Made by a program: the position numbers and the translations under genes | Assembly: GCA_024103515.1 (NCBI GenBank) | Contig: JAGGIK010000002.1 | Coordinates: forward strand, 29,088 to 93,087 | DNA length: 64,000 bases | Direction: 5' to 3' | Origin: Snodgrassella sp. | GTDB lineage: Bacteria; Pseudomonadota; Gammaproteobacteria; Burkholderiales; Neisseriaceae | The notes under the pieces: generated by a model | Told to the model about the DNA's origin: nothing | What the model saw: only the letters and a program-made list of their open reading frames with translations | Databases searched by the model: none | Shown: in pieces, positions 20,435 through 29,734 of the stretch | How positions within the stretch are numbered: position 1 is the first letter of the stretch | How the letters are laid out: every line of letters begins with the position of its first letter

Positions 20435-20905
20435 TTATTTCGTACACATTTTATTCTTTGAAGCATCTTTGAGAGATTTCAGGTCAACACTCGAATCACA
20501 GGTATATAAAGTCGCATCCATACTGCTTAACCATAACCCTTTTTTTAAATCCACCCCTTTTTTCGGTTTTGCGTATAAATAATAGTTTGTACAACTAGTA
20601 CCAGTGCTTCCAGAGCAAGTTACGTCAATATCAAATTTTTTACTCACATTTTTGTTCCCATTAACAGTGTTCTTAATTATTGTCTTAATATCCGATTTAC
20701 TGACATTGCCTGTAAACTTATTAAGTTTGTTCTGAACAATTTCTAGATTAATTGAAACCAAAATGGCAGAAGAATCAGCTATATCAGCTTTATCTGTAAA
20801 CTGTTTATAAGATGGTATGGCAATAGCTGCTAAAACGCCTACAATTCCCATTACAACCAATAGTTCTAAGAGTGAAAAACCTTTGCTACGATTATTCATT
20901 TTCAT
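20435..20905 (-). CDS. Type IV pilin-like protein, PilX/PilL position
   Basis: This 156-residue pilin has a nine-residue leader cleaved at RSKG^FSLLELLVVMG, with Glu at +5 and the classic hydrophobic N-terminal helix ending IPSYKQF. Four cysteines in the C-terminal domain (TCSGST, TSCTN, LYTCDSS, NKMCTK) could form the pilin disulphides. It is the last gene of the five-gene cluster downstream of dnaB, where Neisseria meningitidis has pilX and gonococci pilL. Those proteins act in pilus function and, for PilX, in aggregation. Sequence outside the N-helix is divergent, so the exact role is inferred from position. Confidence 0.8.
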   Translation of the reverse strand: MKMNNRSKGFSLLELLVVMGIVGVLAAIAIPSYKQFTDKADIADSSAILVSINLEIVQNKLNKFTGNVSKSDIKTIIKNTVNGNKNVSKKFDIDVTCSGSTGTSCTNYYLYAKPKKGVDLKKGLWLSSMDATLYTCDSSVDLKSLKDASKNKMCTK

Positions 20906-20932
20906 TTACCATTTTCACTTTATAAATAAATC

Positions 20933-21514
20933 TTAATGCTCATAAAGATTAGCTTGAAGCGTTTCTTCAATTAAACTGGTTGTGTGCTGATTCTTGCCCC
21001 AGCCTTTAGCTGTAACACGGAAAATATATACCCCTGGTGTTGATTCAGCATTTGGACCTAAGTATTCAATAACATAGCGATATTTTTGTCCGGTTACTTC
21101 ACTTTTAATTGATGGATCTTTTGAAGTATCGGAGAAAACATTTTCTCTTTTCCAAACTTCTTTTAAGTCTGAATTATTATTTGCACAGCTTTCCACCTTA
21201 GCTAAACGCGTGCTTGCTGATTCAGCTTCTACTCCTTTTGCTGCGCATAGACCATTACTACAATTACAACTGAATTTAACTGCATCATCTAGAGCAGGCC
21301 AAGTGCTAATCTTTTCTTGAGCAGCCTTTAATCCAGCTTGTGCATTATGGAACGCAATTTGATAATCGCTATCATTAGCTGCAGTACGTGAATTCATGGA
21401 TGTGCCTTGCATTGTCGCAACCACCATAAATGCGATCACTACCATTATTATTAATACCATATATAAAGAAAAACCTAATTGTTTAGTATGCATGTTAAGT
21501 TGCGAATATTTCAT
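20933..21514 (-). CDS. pilK: Minor pilin PilK-like (PilX family of Pseudomonas naming)
   Basis: A 193-residue pseudopilin with a 14-residue leader ending KQLG^FSLYMVLIIMVV. Position +5 is Met rather than Glu, the expected exception for the GspK/PilX-type tip subunit. The mature protein holds a PilX_N-like AANDSDYQIAFHNAQAGLKAAQEKI and four cysteines. It lies between pilJ and the terminal pilin gene, with a 61-base gap to pilJ. Such proteins cap or initiate the type IV pilus with PilH, I and J. Confidence 0.82.
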   Translation of the reverse strand: MKYSQLNMHTKQLGFSLYMVLIIMVVIAFMVVATMQGTSMNSRTAANDSDYQIAFHNAQAGLKAAQEKISTWPALDDAVKFSCNCSNGLCAAKGVEAESASTRLAKVESCANNNSDLKEVWKRENVFSDTSKDPSIKSEVTGQKYRYVIEYLGPNAESTPGVYIFRVTAKGWGKNQHTTSLIEETLQANLYEH

Positions 21515-21575
21515 ATGGAACCATTTGTATATAAATAAATCATCATGAAGAATGTGAAGTTATTAAGTCACGTTT

Positions 21576-22469
21576 CTAATTACACACTTCACCTTTCCTA
21601 ACCATAGCCTGAATAATATAGTTAGTAGTATTACCTTTACATTTGTCTTCAGTATATTGTCCGCTTGGGCATACCGTTAAATTAGCTTTAATTAAAATTG
21701 GAGGTTTAGTAAAATTGCTTTTGATTTTACCGTCATCCGATACTTCCATATTGGCTTGAACTGAATTTGATGATGCAGTCTTGGGGCAATCACTATCTGC
21801 ATGTTTATCATAGCTAAATGTTAATGACATATCTTGTACATTACTTACAAGCAATTGTGGGGCAGACCAATTACCGTTAACATAATTAATTTTGTATAGT
21901 CCAGATATCTTATCATAGACGGTAGTACCCACTACATAATAAGAAGCACTTATATTATTGGTAATATTTGGAATAACAGTCTTACATTTTGCGCCAATAA
22001 TATTGCCAGAGTATTTCCCATCGATGTAAGTTATTAATAATGGTTTAATACCAGCTTTAGCAGATAATCCAATATCAGCTAATGTATTACGACTTAAATT
22101 TGCAGTAGATAAAAATTGATTTTTATTATCACTTGAAAACATACCGGGAAAAATAGTTTGAAGCTGATCAAGGGATGGTTCCTTCATACAACCAAAATTC
22201 CCCAATTGTCGTGCATCAGTACGTAATAGATCTCCAGCATTGCGTACATCTTGTTCGTAACTGATTCTTTTTTTTACTTCTTGATTTAGTTTATATGTTG
22301 TAATAAAGGTTGAACTGGCCGCTAAAAGTACAATTATACTAATTGCTGTTGCAACTAATAACTCTATTAATGTAAATCCATTTTGATTACAGATACTGTA
22401 GTAATATGAGTGTTTAGCTCTATATTCTAAACTATCATTTTTTTGAAAATTATATAATTCCGTTTTCAT
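21576..22469 (-). CDS. pilJ: Minor pilin PilJ (PilW family)
   Basis: A 297-residue minor pilin of the PilW type. The leader is unusually long, 31 residues, before NQNG^FTLIELLVATAIS with Glu at +5. The mature part contains VRNAGDLLRTDARQLGNFGC, a familiar PilW pattern in which GNFGC follows the helix, and several paired cysteines. The start ATG overlaps the pilI stop by four bases, showing tight coupling. A shorter start inside the leader is not obvious, since the next in-frame Met comes after the hydrophobic helix. Confidence 0.85.
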   Translation of the reverse strand: MKTELYNFQKNDSLEYRAKHSYYYSICNQNGFTLIELLVATAISIIVLLAASSTFITTYKLNQEVKKRISYEQDVRNAGDLLRTDARQLGNFGCMKEPSLDQLQTIFPGMFSSDNKNQFLSTANLSRNTLADIGLSAKAGIKPLLITYIDGKYSGNIIGAKCKTVIPNITNNISASYYVVGTTVYDKISGLYKINYVNGNWSAPQLLVSNVQDMSLTFSYDKHADSDCPKTASSNSVQANMEVSDDGKIKSNFTKPPILIKANLTVCPSGQYTEDKCKGNTTNYIIQAMVRKGEVCN

Positions 22470-22948
22470 TCTTGACCCGCCTGCAATGTATACACAAAGT
22501 CATTGCTAGTTCCACTACCCTCTTTTGCCTGTGCCTGATCTCCCCATGTTACTTTGATTTTTCCTTCCGGAGAAATAGTGCAAGAAGTAACTGTGCTATT
22601 AATCAAATTTATATTTAAATCAGCTTTGCAATCAGTACTGGCGAAATTATTGTAACCCTTATGAAGGAATAAAATTTTATTACTTTCACTATCTTTTGTT
22701 TCTTTCAAAGTGAGTTCAGGTTTTGCTCTCATTTCCTCAACATAATTCTGGACAGCTCTAGTAACGTCACTTTGATTAGCTGAATTAACAGAGACATTAA
22801 CTGAATTGATTTGCGCTAACATGAGTGCCAAAACACCAAAAGACATAACAAAAATGGCGACAACAGCTTCAATCAAAGTGGCTCCAGTCTGCTTGGATTT
22901 CTTCAGATTTTGATAAGAAATTTTTCTGAGTAATTTGTAGTTATGCAT
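22466..22948 (-). CDS. pilI: Minor pilin PilI (PilV family)
   Basis: A 160-residue type IV minor pilin. A basic 22-residue leader precedes the cleavage site KQTG^ATLIEAVVAIFVMSFG, with Glu at +5 and the PilV-like FGVLALMLAQ helix. The conserved segment TRAVQNYVEEMRAKPE follows. CTGGATGA upstream of the ATG is a reasonable ribosome site. It sits 15 bases after pilH and overlaps pilJ. Confidence 0.85.
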   Translation of the reverse strand: MHNYKLLRKISYQNLKKSKQTGATLIEAVVAIFVMSFGVLALMLAQINSVNVSVNSANQSDVTRAVQNYVEEMRAKPELTLKETKDSESNKILFLHKGYNNFASTDCKADLNINLINSTVTSCTISPEGKIKVTWGDQAQAKEGSGTSNDFVYTLQAGQE

Positions 22949-22963
22949 AATTCATCCAGTATT

Positions 22964-23662
22964 TTAATCTAATTTCTTATTACATAAAGTATTATTGGTA
23001 TTAGCACTTTTAGCACATGAGATTATATTACCACCTGCAGAAATTATCAGGCGTTGGCTTATATCAGTATTTTTACTATCATACAATTCAAAAACAAAAT
23101 TAGATTGTGCTATAGACCAGTTGCTGCTTTGTTCTCCAAAACCAACTCCAAACTGACCATTCGGCATAAAACCTAACATCTGTTGGCCATCCAATTTTTT
23201 ATTACAATCATTTCTTGTACTAGAAGAGCAAAAGATCTTCATTTTGACTTTGACTTTAATTTTACTTTGGTCATCAGTATTTTGATTTAAGACGGCAACT
23301 CTAACGGTGTTGTCAGTATTGGCATCATAACTACCATTAAGGTTTATGTCACTGAATGCCAGCAATCCTTGCCACCCTGTCCCGTTTTCGTATTCTGCAA
23401 ATTTTTTACAAGCATATGTATTAGCAAAATTCTTTCGAATCAATGTTGGACAGATCAAGATTGGTTTATTGGTTCTTACGGCCTCGCTACGAGCAAACTG
23501 TATCAAAGCCTGCAATTGATCTGCTCTATTATTAACTCGGTGTGTAGCTACTGTGCGATTCATATACGGAACGGCGATTACGGCCAGTATAGCCATGATC
23601 GCTACAACGATTAATAACTCAAGTAGAGTGAAACCTTTTGTGAGACGTTTGGAAAATTTCAT
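22964..23662 (-). CDS. pilH: Minor pilin PilH (FimT/GspH family)
   Basis: A 232-residue GspH/FimT-type minor pilin. From ATG at 23662 the leader is ten residues, with cleavage at LTKG^FTLLELLIVVAI and Glu at +5. The next helix part reads YMNRTVATHRVNNRADQLQALIQFARSEAV, the FimT signature around AR-EA. A TTG at 23710 would add 16 residues but gives an atypical leader. The gene follows dnaB by about 100 bases and heads the pilin operon. No strong ribosome site is visible at the chosen start. Confidence 0.85.
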   Translation of the reverse strand: MKFSKRLTKGFTLLELLIVVAIMAILAVIAVPYMNRTVATHRVNNRADQLQALIQFARSEAVRTNKPILICPTLIRKNFANTYACKKFAEYENGTGWQGLLAFSDINLNGSYDANTDNTVRVAVLNQNTDDQSKIKVKVKMKIFCSSSTRNDCNKKLDGQQMLGFMPNGQFGVGFGEQSSNWSIAQSNFVFELYDSKNTDISQRLIISAGGNIISCAKSANTNNTLCNKKLD

Positions 23663-23766
23663 TAATTTAACATTAAAATATTGGTTTATGATATTGGTAC
23701 TGGCTCGCAAAATATATTTTACATCATTTCACCAATTTTGTAACAATTTATCTTGTTAAATTTCAT

Positions 23767-25176
23767 TTATTCATCAAAATAAGCATCAGGAATAGCTGCA
23801 TTGTCAAATTTTGTATATTGTCCCTGAAATGTTAAATGCACTTTCCCAGTTGGTCCATTACGGTGTTTACCAATAATGCATTCTGCTAAGCCCTTAAACT
23901 GACTGTCTGGATGGTAATATTCATCACGATACATAAACATAATTAAATCAGCATCTTGCTCGATAGCTCCCGACTCACGTAGGTCTGACATCATGGGGCG
24001 TTTATCAGTTCTCTGCTCTACAGTACGCGACAGTTGTGATAATGCAATAATTGGTACTTGCAATTCTTTGGCTAAGGATTTCAAAGAGCGTGATATTTCT
24101 CCTAATTCTGAAGCTCTGTTATCTGAACGGCCAGAACCAGACATTAATTGAAGATAATCTAGAACAATTAAGCCCAATTTTCCACCTTGCTGTCTAGCCA
24201 GACGACGAGCTCTGGCTCGAACTTCTAATGCTGTTAAGCCTGGTGTTTCATCAATAAACATAGGCGCATCTGTCAGTTTTACAACAGCATCATTGAGCTT
24301 ACCCCAATGTTCATCCTGAAGCTGACCGGTTTTAAGTACACTTTGATCAACCCTTCCCACAGAACCTAACATACGCAATACTAGTTGAGCGCCACCCATT
24401 TCCATTGAAAATACGGCAACTGGAAGTTTTTCTGCAATAGCTACATGTTCGGCAATATTAAGAGAAAAGGCTGTTTTACCCATTGATGGACGCCCTGCAA
24501 CGATGATCAGATCCCCAGCCTGCAAACCAGAAGTCATTTTATCTAGGTCAATAAACCCTGTTGACACTCCAGTCACATCATTTTTGTTATCACGGGAATA
24601 CAGATAGTCGATTCTGCTTACCACTTCTTTCAACAATACTGGCATGGTCAGAAAACCTTGCTTAGAACGAGCTGTTGATTCAGCAATTTGAAAGACACTG
24701 TTTTCGGCTTCATCAAGCATTTGAGCGGCATCTTTTCCCTGAGGAGTATAAGCATTGCGCGCAATTTGGGTACCAACCTGCGCTAGCTGACGCATTATGG
24801 AACGCTCACGCACAATTTCACCATAGCGACGGATATTAGCCGCAGATGGCGTATTTTGTGCCAGTGTTATTAGATATTCCAATCCACCTGCATTATCCAG
24901 TTCGTCCCGTCGTTGTAGTTCTTCTTGAACAGTTATGACATCAGCAGGACGTGACAATTCAACTAAAGATTTGATGGCTCGAAAAATCAAACGATGTTCA
25001 TGCCGATAAAAATCTTCATCATTGATTAAATCTGCAATTCTATCCCATGCGCTATTTTCAAGCATCAGGCCACCCAGAACTGATTGCTCTGCTTCCATTG
25101 AGTGTGGAGGTATGGAAAGCTGATCAGTGCTTTCCTTTTCTAAAGTGATGTCATCCATTTTTTTTCTGCAAGTCAT
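23767..25176 (-). CDS. dnaB: Replicative DNA helicase
   Basis: This hexameric 5'-3' helicase unwinds the replication fork. The 469-residue protein begins its conserved part at SIPPHSMEAEQSVLGGLML, the primase-interacting N-domain. The RecA-like domain has Walker A GRPSMGKTAFSLN (near residue 226), the Walker B region LIVLDYLQLM and SQLSRTVEQR. No intein is present. The ATG at 25176 is taken as start; ATG 25158 (MDDITLEKE) is equally possible and neither has a clear ribosome site. The placement between sodB and the pil cluster is the Neisseria arrangement. Confidence 0.96.
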   Translation of the reverse strand: MTCRKKMDDITLEKESTDQLSIPPHSMEAEQSVLGGLMLENSAWDRIADLINDEDFYRHEHRLIFRAIKSLVELSRPADVITVQEELQRRDELDNAGGLEYLITLAQNTPSAANIRRYGEIVRERSIMRQLAQVGTQIARNAYTPQGKDAAQMLDEAENSVFQIAESTARSKQGFLTMPVLLKEVVSRIDYLYSRDNKNDVTGVSTGFIDLDKMTSGLQAGDLIIVAGRPSMGKTAFSLNIAEHVAIAEKLPVAVFSMEMGGAQLVLRMLGSVGRVDQSVLKTGQLQDEHWGKLNDAVVKLTDAPMFIDETPGLTALEVRARARRLARQQGGKLGLIVLDYLQLMSGSGRSDNRASELGEISRSLKSLAKELQVPIIALSQLSRTVEQRTDKRPMMSDLRESGAIEQDADLIMFMYRDEYYHPDSQFKGLAECIIGKHRNGPTGKVHLTFQGQYTKFDNAAIPDAYFDE

Positions 25177-25367
25177 ATTTTTTGTTATTTTACCATTAAG
25201 CGATCAATGATTTGCTATTAAAGTTATCCCTGTATTACAATATTAAGAAATGTCATTATTATTATATTTTTATAAATGTAATCTAGAGCTAAAAATACTC
25301 TGAGATGATTACTTGATTAAACAGAACAAAATATAATCAACCACTCAATCAAGAAGGAAAATCAATT

Positions 25368-25952
25368 ATGGAACATAAGTTACCAGAACTCCCCTATTCT
25401 TTAGATGCTTTAATGCCTCATATATCTAAAGAAACTTTAGAATATCATTATGGCAAGCATCATCAAACTTATATCACTAACATGAACAATCAGATTAAAG
25501 GCACTAAATTTGAAAACATGTCTTTAGAGGATATTGTCAAAAATGCTTCTGGCAGTTTGTTCAACAATGCGGCACAATCTTGGAATCATACCTTCTACTG
25601 GTTTGGTTTTGCTCCTAATGGTGTTGCATTAAGTAAAGAGAGCGCTTTAGCTAAGGCAATTAGAACTAAATGGGGCAATTTTGAAGCTTTTAAAGAAGCT
25701 TTTAATCAGATTGCTGCTGGTACATTTGGTTCTGGTTGGGCGTGGCTTGTAAAAACACCTGCGGGCGAACTTGACTTAATGTCAACTAGTAATGCCGCTA
25801 CACCAATAACCAGTGATAATATTCCTCTTCTCACTTGTGATGTTTGGGAGCATGCTTATTATATTGACTACCGTAATAGTCGCCCAAATTATCTTAGTAA
25901 TTTTTGGGAGATCGTAAATTGGGAGGAAATTGAAAAGCGTTTTGCCGCTTAG
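25368..25952 (+). CDS. sodB: Superoxide dismutase, iron type
   Basis: This cytoplasmic enzyme dismutates superoxide. The 194-residue protein has the four metal ligands in their expected contexts: [10 protein letters not shown] (first His, near residue 27), [11 protein letters not shown] (second His), and [12 protein letters not shown] (Asp and His). The Gln in AAQSWNH is characteristic of Fe rather than Mn enzymes. AAGAAGGAAA lies upstream of the ATG. It is divergent from dnaB and followed by a terminator. Confidence 0.96.
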   Translation: MEHKLPELPYSLDALMPHISKETLEYHYGKHHQTYITNMNNQIKGTKFENMSLEDIVKNASGSLFNNAAQSWNHTFYWFGFAPNGVALSKESALAKAIRTKWGNFEAFKEAFNQIAAGTFGSGWAWLVKTPAGELDLMSTSNAATPITSDNIPLLTCDVWEHAYYIDYRNSRPNYLSNFWEIVNWEEIEKRFAA

Positions 25953-25974
25953 CTAATTAAGACAAATTAACAAC

Positions 25975-26002
25975 AAAAGCTGCTAAATCAATAGCAGCTT
26001 TT
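25975..26002. terminator. Bidirectional terminator between sodB and metQ
   Basis: AAAAGCTGCT and AGCAGCTTTT form a perfect 10-base stem with an eight-base loop between the converging sodB and metQ genes. A- and T-rich flanks allow it to serve both. Confidence 0.85.
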
Positions 26003-26057
26003 AATTTATTTTTATACTGGGTCATTTAGTTGATAAATCAGGTAACGGTTATAATGA

Positions 26058-26870
26058 CTAGGTTTTATTATCAGGAAGATGCCAGTAATTTTCTGCATTA
26101 TGTTCTTTAACATATTGTTTGAACTGCGCTGAATTATAAGCATTGACGACAGCTTGTGCCCATGGCTTACCGATATTTTCTGCTTTTACAGCCACTACTA
26201 GCTCAAATTCTGGGATGATATCTTCATTCAGCAAGGCTTTTTTCGGATCTATTTTGGCAGCATAAGCTCTACTACCAGGAATGACTGAATAGTCAAAATC
26301 ATTCATGGTCCGTGGAATGTTTCCTGCATCAAGCTCGGTAATTTTCAACTTATATGGATTGGATTGAATATCATTTTTAGATAGTATACTGGATTTATTT
26401 GTGGTGTTTAAGGTTATCCAACCTGCTTTGGCCAGTAAACGGTATGCTCGAGCTGTATTGGACGGATCATTTGGGATAGCTACTTTGCTACCTTGTTTAA
26501 TCTCTTGTAGACTTATATGGTGTGCTGAATAAATAGCAGTAGGGACTGTTGGAATATGTGTCAGCGCCACCAAATTAGCATTTTTGTTTTGATTAAAATC
26601 GGTCATGTAAGCAGTATGCTGATCTACATTAATATCAATATTACCTTGCTGTAATGCCACATCGGCTTGCATTAAATCCGAAAAATCAATTTGTTTAATC
26701 TGGTAGCCTTGTTTTTCAAGAATTGGTTTAACAGCGTCCATGAAAAGTTGGCTGTAGGGTCCAGGAGAAGTCCCTATAATAATCTGATTTTCTGTGCTTT
26801 GCTGTTTTCCACAAGCCATTAATAATAAGCATGTGCAGATTATTAATAACAGCTTTCTCATCAATCCCAT
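26058..26870 (-). CDS. metQ: Methionine ABC transporter substrate-binding lipoprotein
   Basis: MetQ captures methionine and hands it to the MetNI importer. The 270-residue NlpA-family protein has a signal peptide ending in the lipobox LMAC (Cys near residue 20) and then GTSPGPYSQLF, IDFSDLMQADVALQQGNIDINVDQH and DLDAGNIPR-like segments typical of MetQ. The start at 26870 is backed by CAGGAGCTCGAT just upstream. It follows metN and metI but is separated from metI by a strong hairpin terminator and 234 bases, so it may have its own promoter. Confidence 0.93.
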   Translation of the reverse strand: MGLMRKLLLIICTCLLLMACGKQQSTENQIIIGTSPGPYSQLFMDAVKPILEKQGYQIKQIDFSDLMQADVALQQGNIDINVDQHTAYMTDFNQNKNANLVALTHIPTVPTAIYSAHHISLQEIKQGSKVAIPNDPSNTARAYRLLAKAGWITLNTTNKSSILSKNDIQSNPYKLKITELDAGNIPRTMNDFDYSVIPGSRAYAAKIDPKKALLNEDIIPEFELVVAVKAENIGKPWAQAVVNAYNSAQFKQYVKEHNAENYWHLPDNKT

Positions 26871-27071
26871 ATCGAGCTCCTGTTTGTATTCTATCCGGTG
26901 TTAATTTGGGTTTAATTTGTGCATGATGCTTTGCAGTAATTTATTTGTAAAACTAAACTGCCTTTATGCTTATGTTTCTTGGCTCACTAAAAGGAGCTTG
27001 AGGGTAAAGTATAAACATAAGTTAATATGTTGGTTATAATTTATTTTTTTAAATTAAGAAGTAAAGGTTAT

Positions 27072-27103
27072 AAAAAAACAGCTTCTTTGAAGCTGTTTTT
27101 TTT
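27072..27103 (-). terminator. Intrinsic terminator after metI
   Basis: CAGCTTC and GAAGCTG with a three-base loop, extended by seven A-T pairs and ending in a run of T on either strand, begin two bases after the metI stop. It separates metNI from metQ. Confidence 0.88.
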
Positions 27104-27104
27104 A

Positions 27105-27773
27105 TCAATTTTTTTTGGTTTTAGCAGAAAGCCAATTACCGAGACTTTGAACAATTTGGACAATTAAAACCAATACGATTACGGTTATGATCATGATGAC
27201 GTAATCAAATCGCTGATAGCCATAATTAACTGCTAAATCACCAATACCTCCCCCGCCAACTGTACCTGACATAGCAGTGGCATCAATCAATCCAATCAGT
27301 GCGGTGGTTAAAGCCAGTACAATTGAAGGCATGGCTTCTGGCAAAATAAAATAGCGAATAATTTGATAGTTGGTTGCACCCATAGCTTGGGCTGCTTCAA
27401 TAATTCCTGCTGGTACACTCAATAATGTATTTTCAATTAACCGGGCGATATAAGGAGCCACAAAGATAATTAAAGGAATAAACATTGCTTTTGTACCGAT
27501 AGAAGTATGAATCAATGGCCTTGCCATTGGTAATACACATATCAATAAAATAATAAATGGCAAAGATCGAACAATATTGATAATAATGTTCAGGAACTTA
27601 TGAATAGTTGGTTTAGGCCATATACCGTCTTTACGAACTAAAATAAGTAAGATACCTAATAACACACCAAGCAGCGATCCTAAAACAAATGATACGCTAA
27701 CCATGTTAAATGTCTGTATCAACGCTTGACCAAACTGTTCTTTGGTCAACGAAGTTTGCAACCATTGACTCAT
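27105..27773 (-). CDS. metI: Methionine ABC transporter permease
   Basis: The 222-residue membrane subunit of the methionine importer. Five hydrophobic segments are visible, with the conserved MetI start SFVLGSLLGVLLGILL and the EAA-loop segment ALIEAAQAMGATNYQIIRYFILPEAMP (residues about 135-160) that contacts MetN; GTVGGGGIGDLAVNYGYQRFD near residue 180 is a MetI signature. It overlaps metN by four bases. Confidence 0.94.
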   Translation of the reverse strand: MSQWLQTSLTKEQFGQALIQTFNMVSVSFVLGSLLGVLLGILLILVRKDGIWPKPTIHKFLNIIINIVRSLPFIILLICVLPMARPLIHTSIGTKAMFIPLIIFVAPYIARLIENTLLSVPAGIIEAAQAMGATNYQIIRYFILPEAMPSIVLALTTALIGLIDATAMSGTVGGGGIGDLAVNYGYQRFDYVIMIITVIVLVLIVQIVQSLGNWLSAKTKKN

Positions 27774-28783
27774 ACTACACCTCTTTCAATATGCACACCT
27801 TTTTGTTTCAGGAAAGCGACTGCTAATTTAATTTTATCTTCTGATCCGTTCATTTGAATAAACATACTGCCTAGTACAACCCCACTGATTTCGCGCATAT
27901 TACCAAATAGGATATTGATCTCCACAAGCTGTTTTAAGATTAATTCATTTACCACCGGTTTTTTTGCTGAATCACCCAAAAATTCAAGACGATAAATATT
28001 TTCTTGCTGTGGCAAGCTCGCCAAAATAGCTTCAGGAATTTGCGGGCTCAAGACTGTACTTACAAATTTCTTGGTTGTGTCCTGCTGTGGAGCAGAAAAT
28101 ATATCTAAGACCGTGCCTTGTTCAATCACCTGACCTTTTTCCATCACCGCAACTTTGTTACAAATAGAAGCAATGACTTCCATTTCATGGGTGACCAACA
28201 ATATGGTGATTTTACGTTCATTGTTGATCTGTTTTAATAATTTTAATATTGCTATTGTTGTTTGGGGATCAAGGGCAGAAGTAGCCTCATCACATAATAG
28301 GATGGTTGGTTCAGTGATTAATGCACGGGCAATGCCAACACGTTGTTTTTGCCCACCAGACAACTGACTAGGGTAGCTGTCTTTTTTTCCTAACAAGTCA
28401 ACATAAGAAAGCATGGCATCAACCCGCTGAGTTATTTCATTTCGATCAATGCCCTGCAAAATTAGTGGGATAGCAACATTTTGTGCAACTGTTTTTGATT
28501 CTAACAAGTTGAAATGCTGAAAAATCATGCCTATCTTTTTTTTGTGCTGGCGTTGAGCAGCACGGTCTAAGGTATTTACATTAACACTGTTAACGTATAC
28601 TGTCCCTGATGTAGGCTTTTCCAGCTGATTAACCAGACGAATCAGGCTACTTTTACCAGCACCACTCCAACCTATTAGTCCAAATATATCACCTGTATCA
28701 ATATGAAGATTGATATTATTTAAGGCATGGACATGTTGTTGATTTTTTATGTATGTTTTGTTTATATTTTCAAAAATGATCAT
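27770..28783 (-). CDS. metN: Methionine ABC transporter ATP-binding protein
   Basis: The ATPase subunit of the MetNIQ importer, 337 residues from ATG 28783 (a GTG at 28789 is also in frame). Walker A is at GWSGAGKSSL, the signature at LSGGQKQRVGIARAL, Walker B at ILLCDEATSALD and the H-loop at LLVTHEME. After residue about 250 comes the NIL domain, which senses methionine and inhibits transport (EILGDS-type sequence ending HIERGVV). It is the first gene of the transporter set; I see no MetJ operator or SAM riboswitch upstream. Confidence 0.94.
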   Translation of the reverse strand: MIIFENINKTYIKNQQHVHALNNINLHIDTGDIFGLIGWSGAGKSSLIRLVNQLEKPTSGTVYVNSVNVNTLDRAAQRQHKKKIGMIFQHFNLLESKTVAQNVAIPLILQGIDRNEITQRVDAMLSYVDLLGKKDSYPSQLSGGQKQRVGIARALITEPTILLCDEATSALDPQTTIAILKLLKQINNERKITILLVTHEMEVIASICNKVAVMEKGQVIEQGTVLDIFSAPQQDTTKKFVSTVLSPQIPEAILASLPQQENIYRLEFLGDSAKKPVVNELILKQLVEINILFGNMREISGVVLGSMFIQMNGSEDKIKLAVAFLKQKGVHIERGVV

Positions 28784-28948
28784 AATCACTCGAATGTTTT
28801 GCTATGCAGATTTATTTAAGACTATCTTGAATACTATTAATGCACTTAAACCAATTTAAGCATCATAGCCTAAATCACGGTATTTTTGTGCATAAATTTA
28901 CGTATGGTTTATGCTTAAAATTTTTTAAGCAGACGCAAATTTTAAATA

Positions 28949-29734
28949 CTAAAATTTAGATACTAAATTTTTCCATTTTATGGAATAACACTGCTTTTGT
29001 TGCCAACATTGCATAAATGCATCACTACATAACCATTGCCATTCAATTTCACGGGCTTTTTTGATTTCATCATGCCAGCTCGTTGATGGTACAGCAGGAT
29101 GGCACATAATTATTGCGCCATTAGCAGGAGTGGCTTCAAACCATTCTTCCCATTTATGGGCTAAGTTTTTTGCATCAGCATTAAAGTTATACACTCCGGC
29201 AAATGCGCAATTGTGTACTATGCCTTTTTTTTGCAATATTTTATCTAATTGCTTGCCACCTAAATGATAAATTAAATGAGCCTTTAGATCAGTTTGAATC
29301 GGCTTTGTACTGCGTATACCCACACTATTACCATATCGTTGTTGGATAATGGCGACTAAGTTATTCCGAATTTGCGGAAATTGATGCACATGCTGATGGC
29401 CATCAATAAATACTGGTTTTCTGCCAATTATATCTTCGAATCTATCAAGCTGCTGATTGATGAGATTTATGATAAAGGTTTCAGACAACCGATGGCAGTA
29501 AGAATAGATAAGAATTGTTTTCAAACTTGCGACAGAATGAAAACCGGTTAAATCTAAATGTAGTCCTATATCAATATTTAAACGATGCAATTCGTTTATC
29601 GCATCACTCGCAATAGCTCCATGGCTCATAAAACTAGTTGCCTGGATGCGCTGCATTTGTGCAAGTGTTATTACTGCTTCATTAACTGCTGCCGATAAAC
29701 CTAAATCATCAACATTGATCATAACGGGTTTCAC
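28949..29734 (-). CDS. ChbG/HpnK-family (YdjC-like) carbohydrate deacetylase
   Basis: A 261-residue YdjC-fold protein. The family metal site is visible: VDDLGLS at the start (Asp-Asp), GLHLDLTG with the first His near residue 78, GHQHVHQFP near residue 131 and CHPA near residue 211. Family members remove acetyl groups from N-acetylated sugars, such as chitooligosaccharide, or from hopanoid sugar precursors. Its start lies within the end of the gtrA-like gene (26-base overlap), and it probably belongs with the GtrA/GtrB-like genes in processing a lipid-linked sugar. The actual substrate is unknown. Confidence 0.8.
   Translation of the reverse strand: MKPVMINVDDLGLSAAVNEAVITLAQMQRIQATSFMSHGAIASDAINELHRLNIDIGLHLDLTGFHSVASLKTILIYSYCHRLSETFIINLINQQLDRFEDIIGRKPVFIDGHQHVHQFPQIRNNLVAIIQQRYGNSVGIRSTKPIQTDLKAHLIYHLGGKQLDKILQKKGIVHNCAFAGVYNFNADAKNLAHKWEEWFEATPANGAIIMCHPAVPSTSWHDEIKKAREIEWQWLCSDAFMQCWQQKQCYSIKWKNLVSKF

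Noticed and set aside
28784-28948. SAM riboswitch or MetJ box ahead of metN
   Set aside because: No AGACGTCT-type repeats and no SAM riboswitch core pairing could be recognised.
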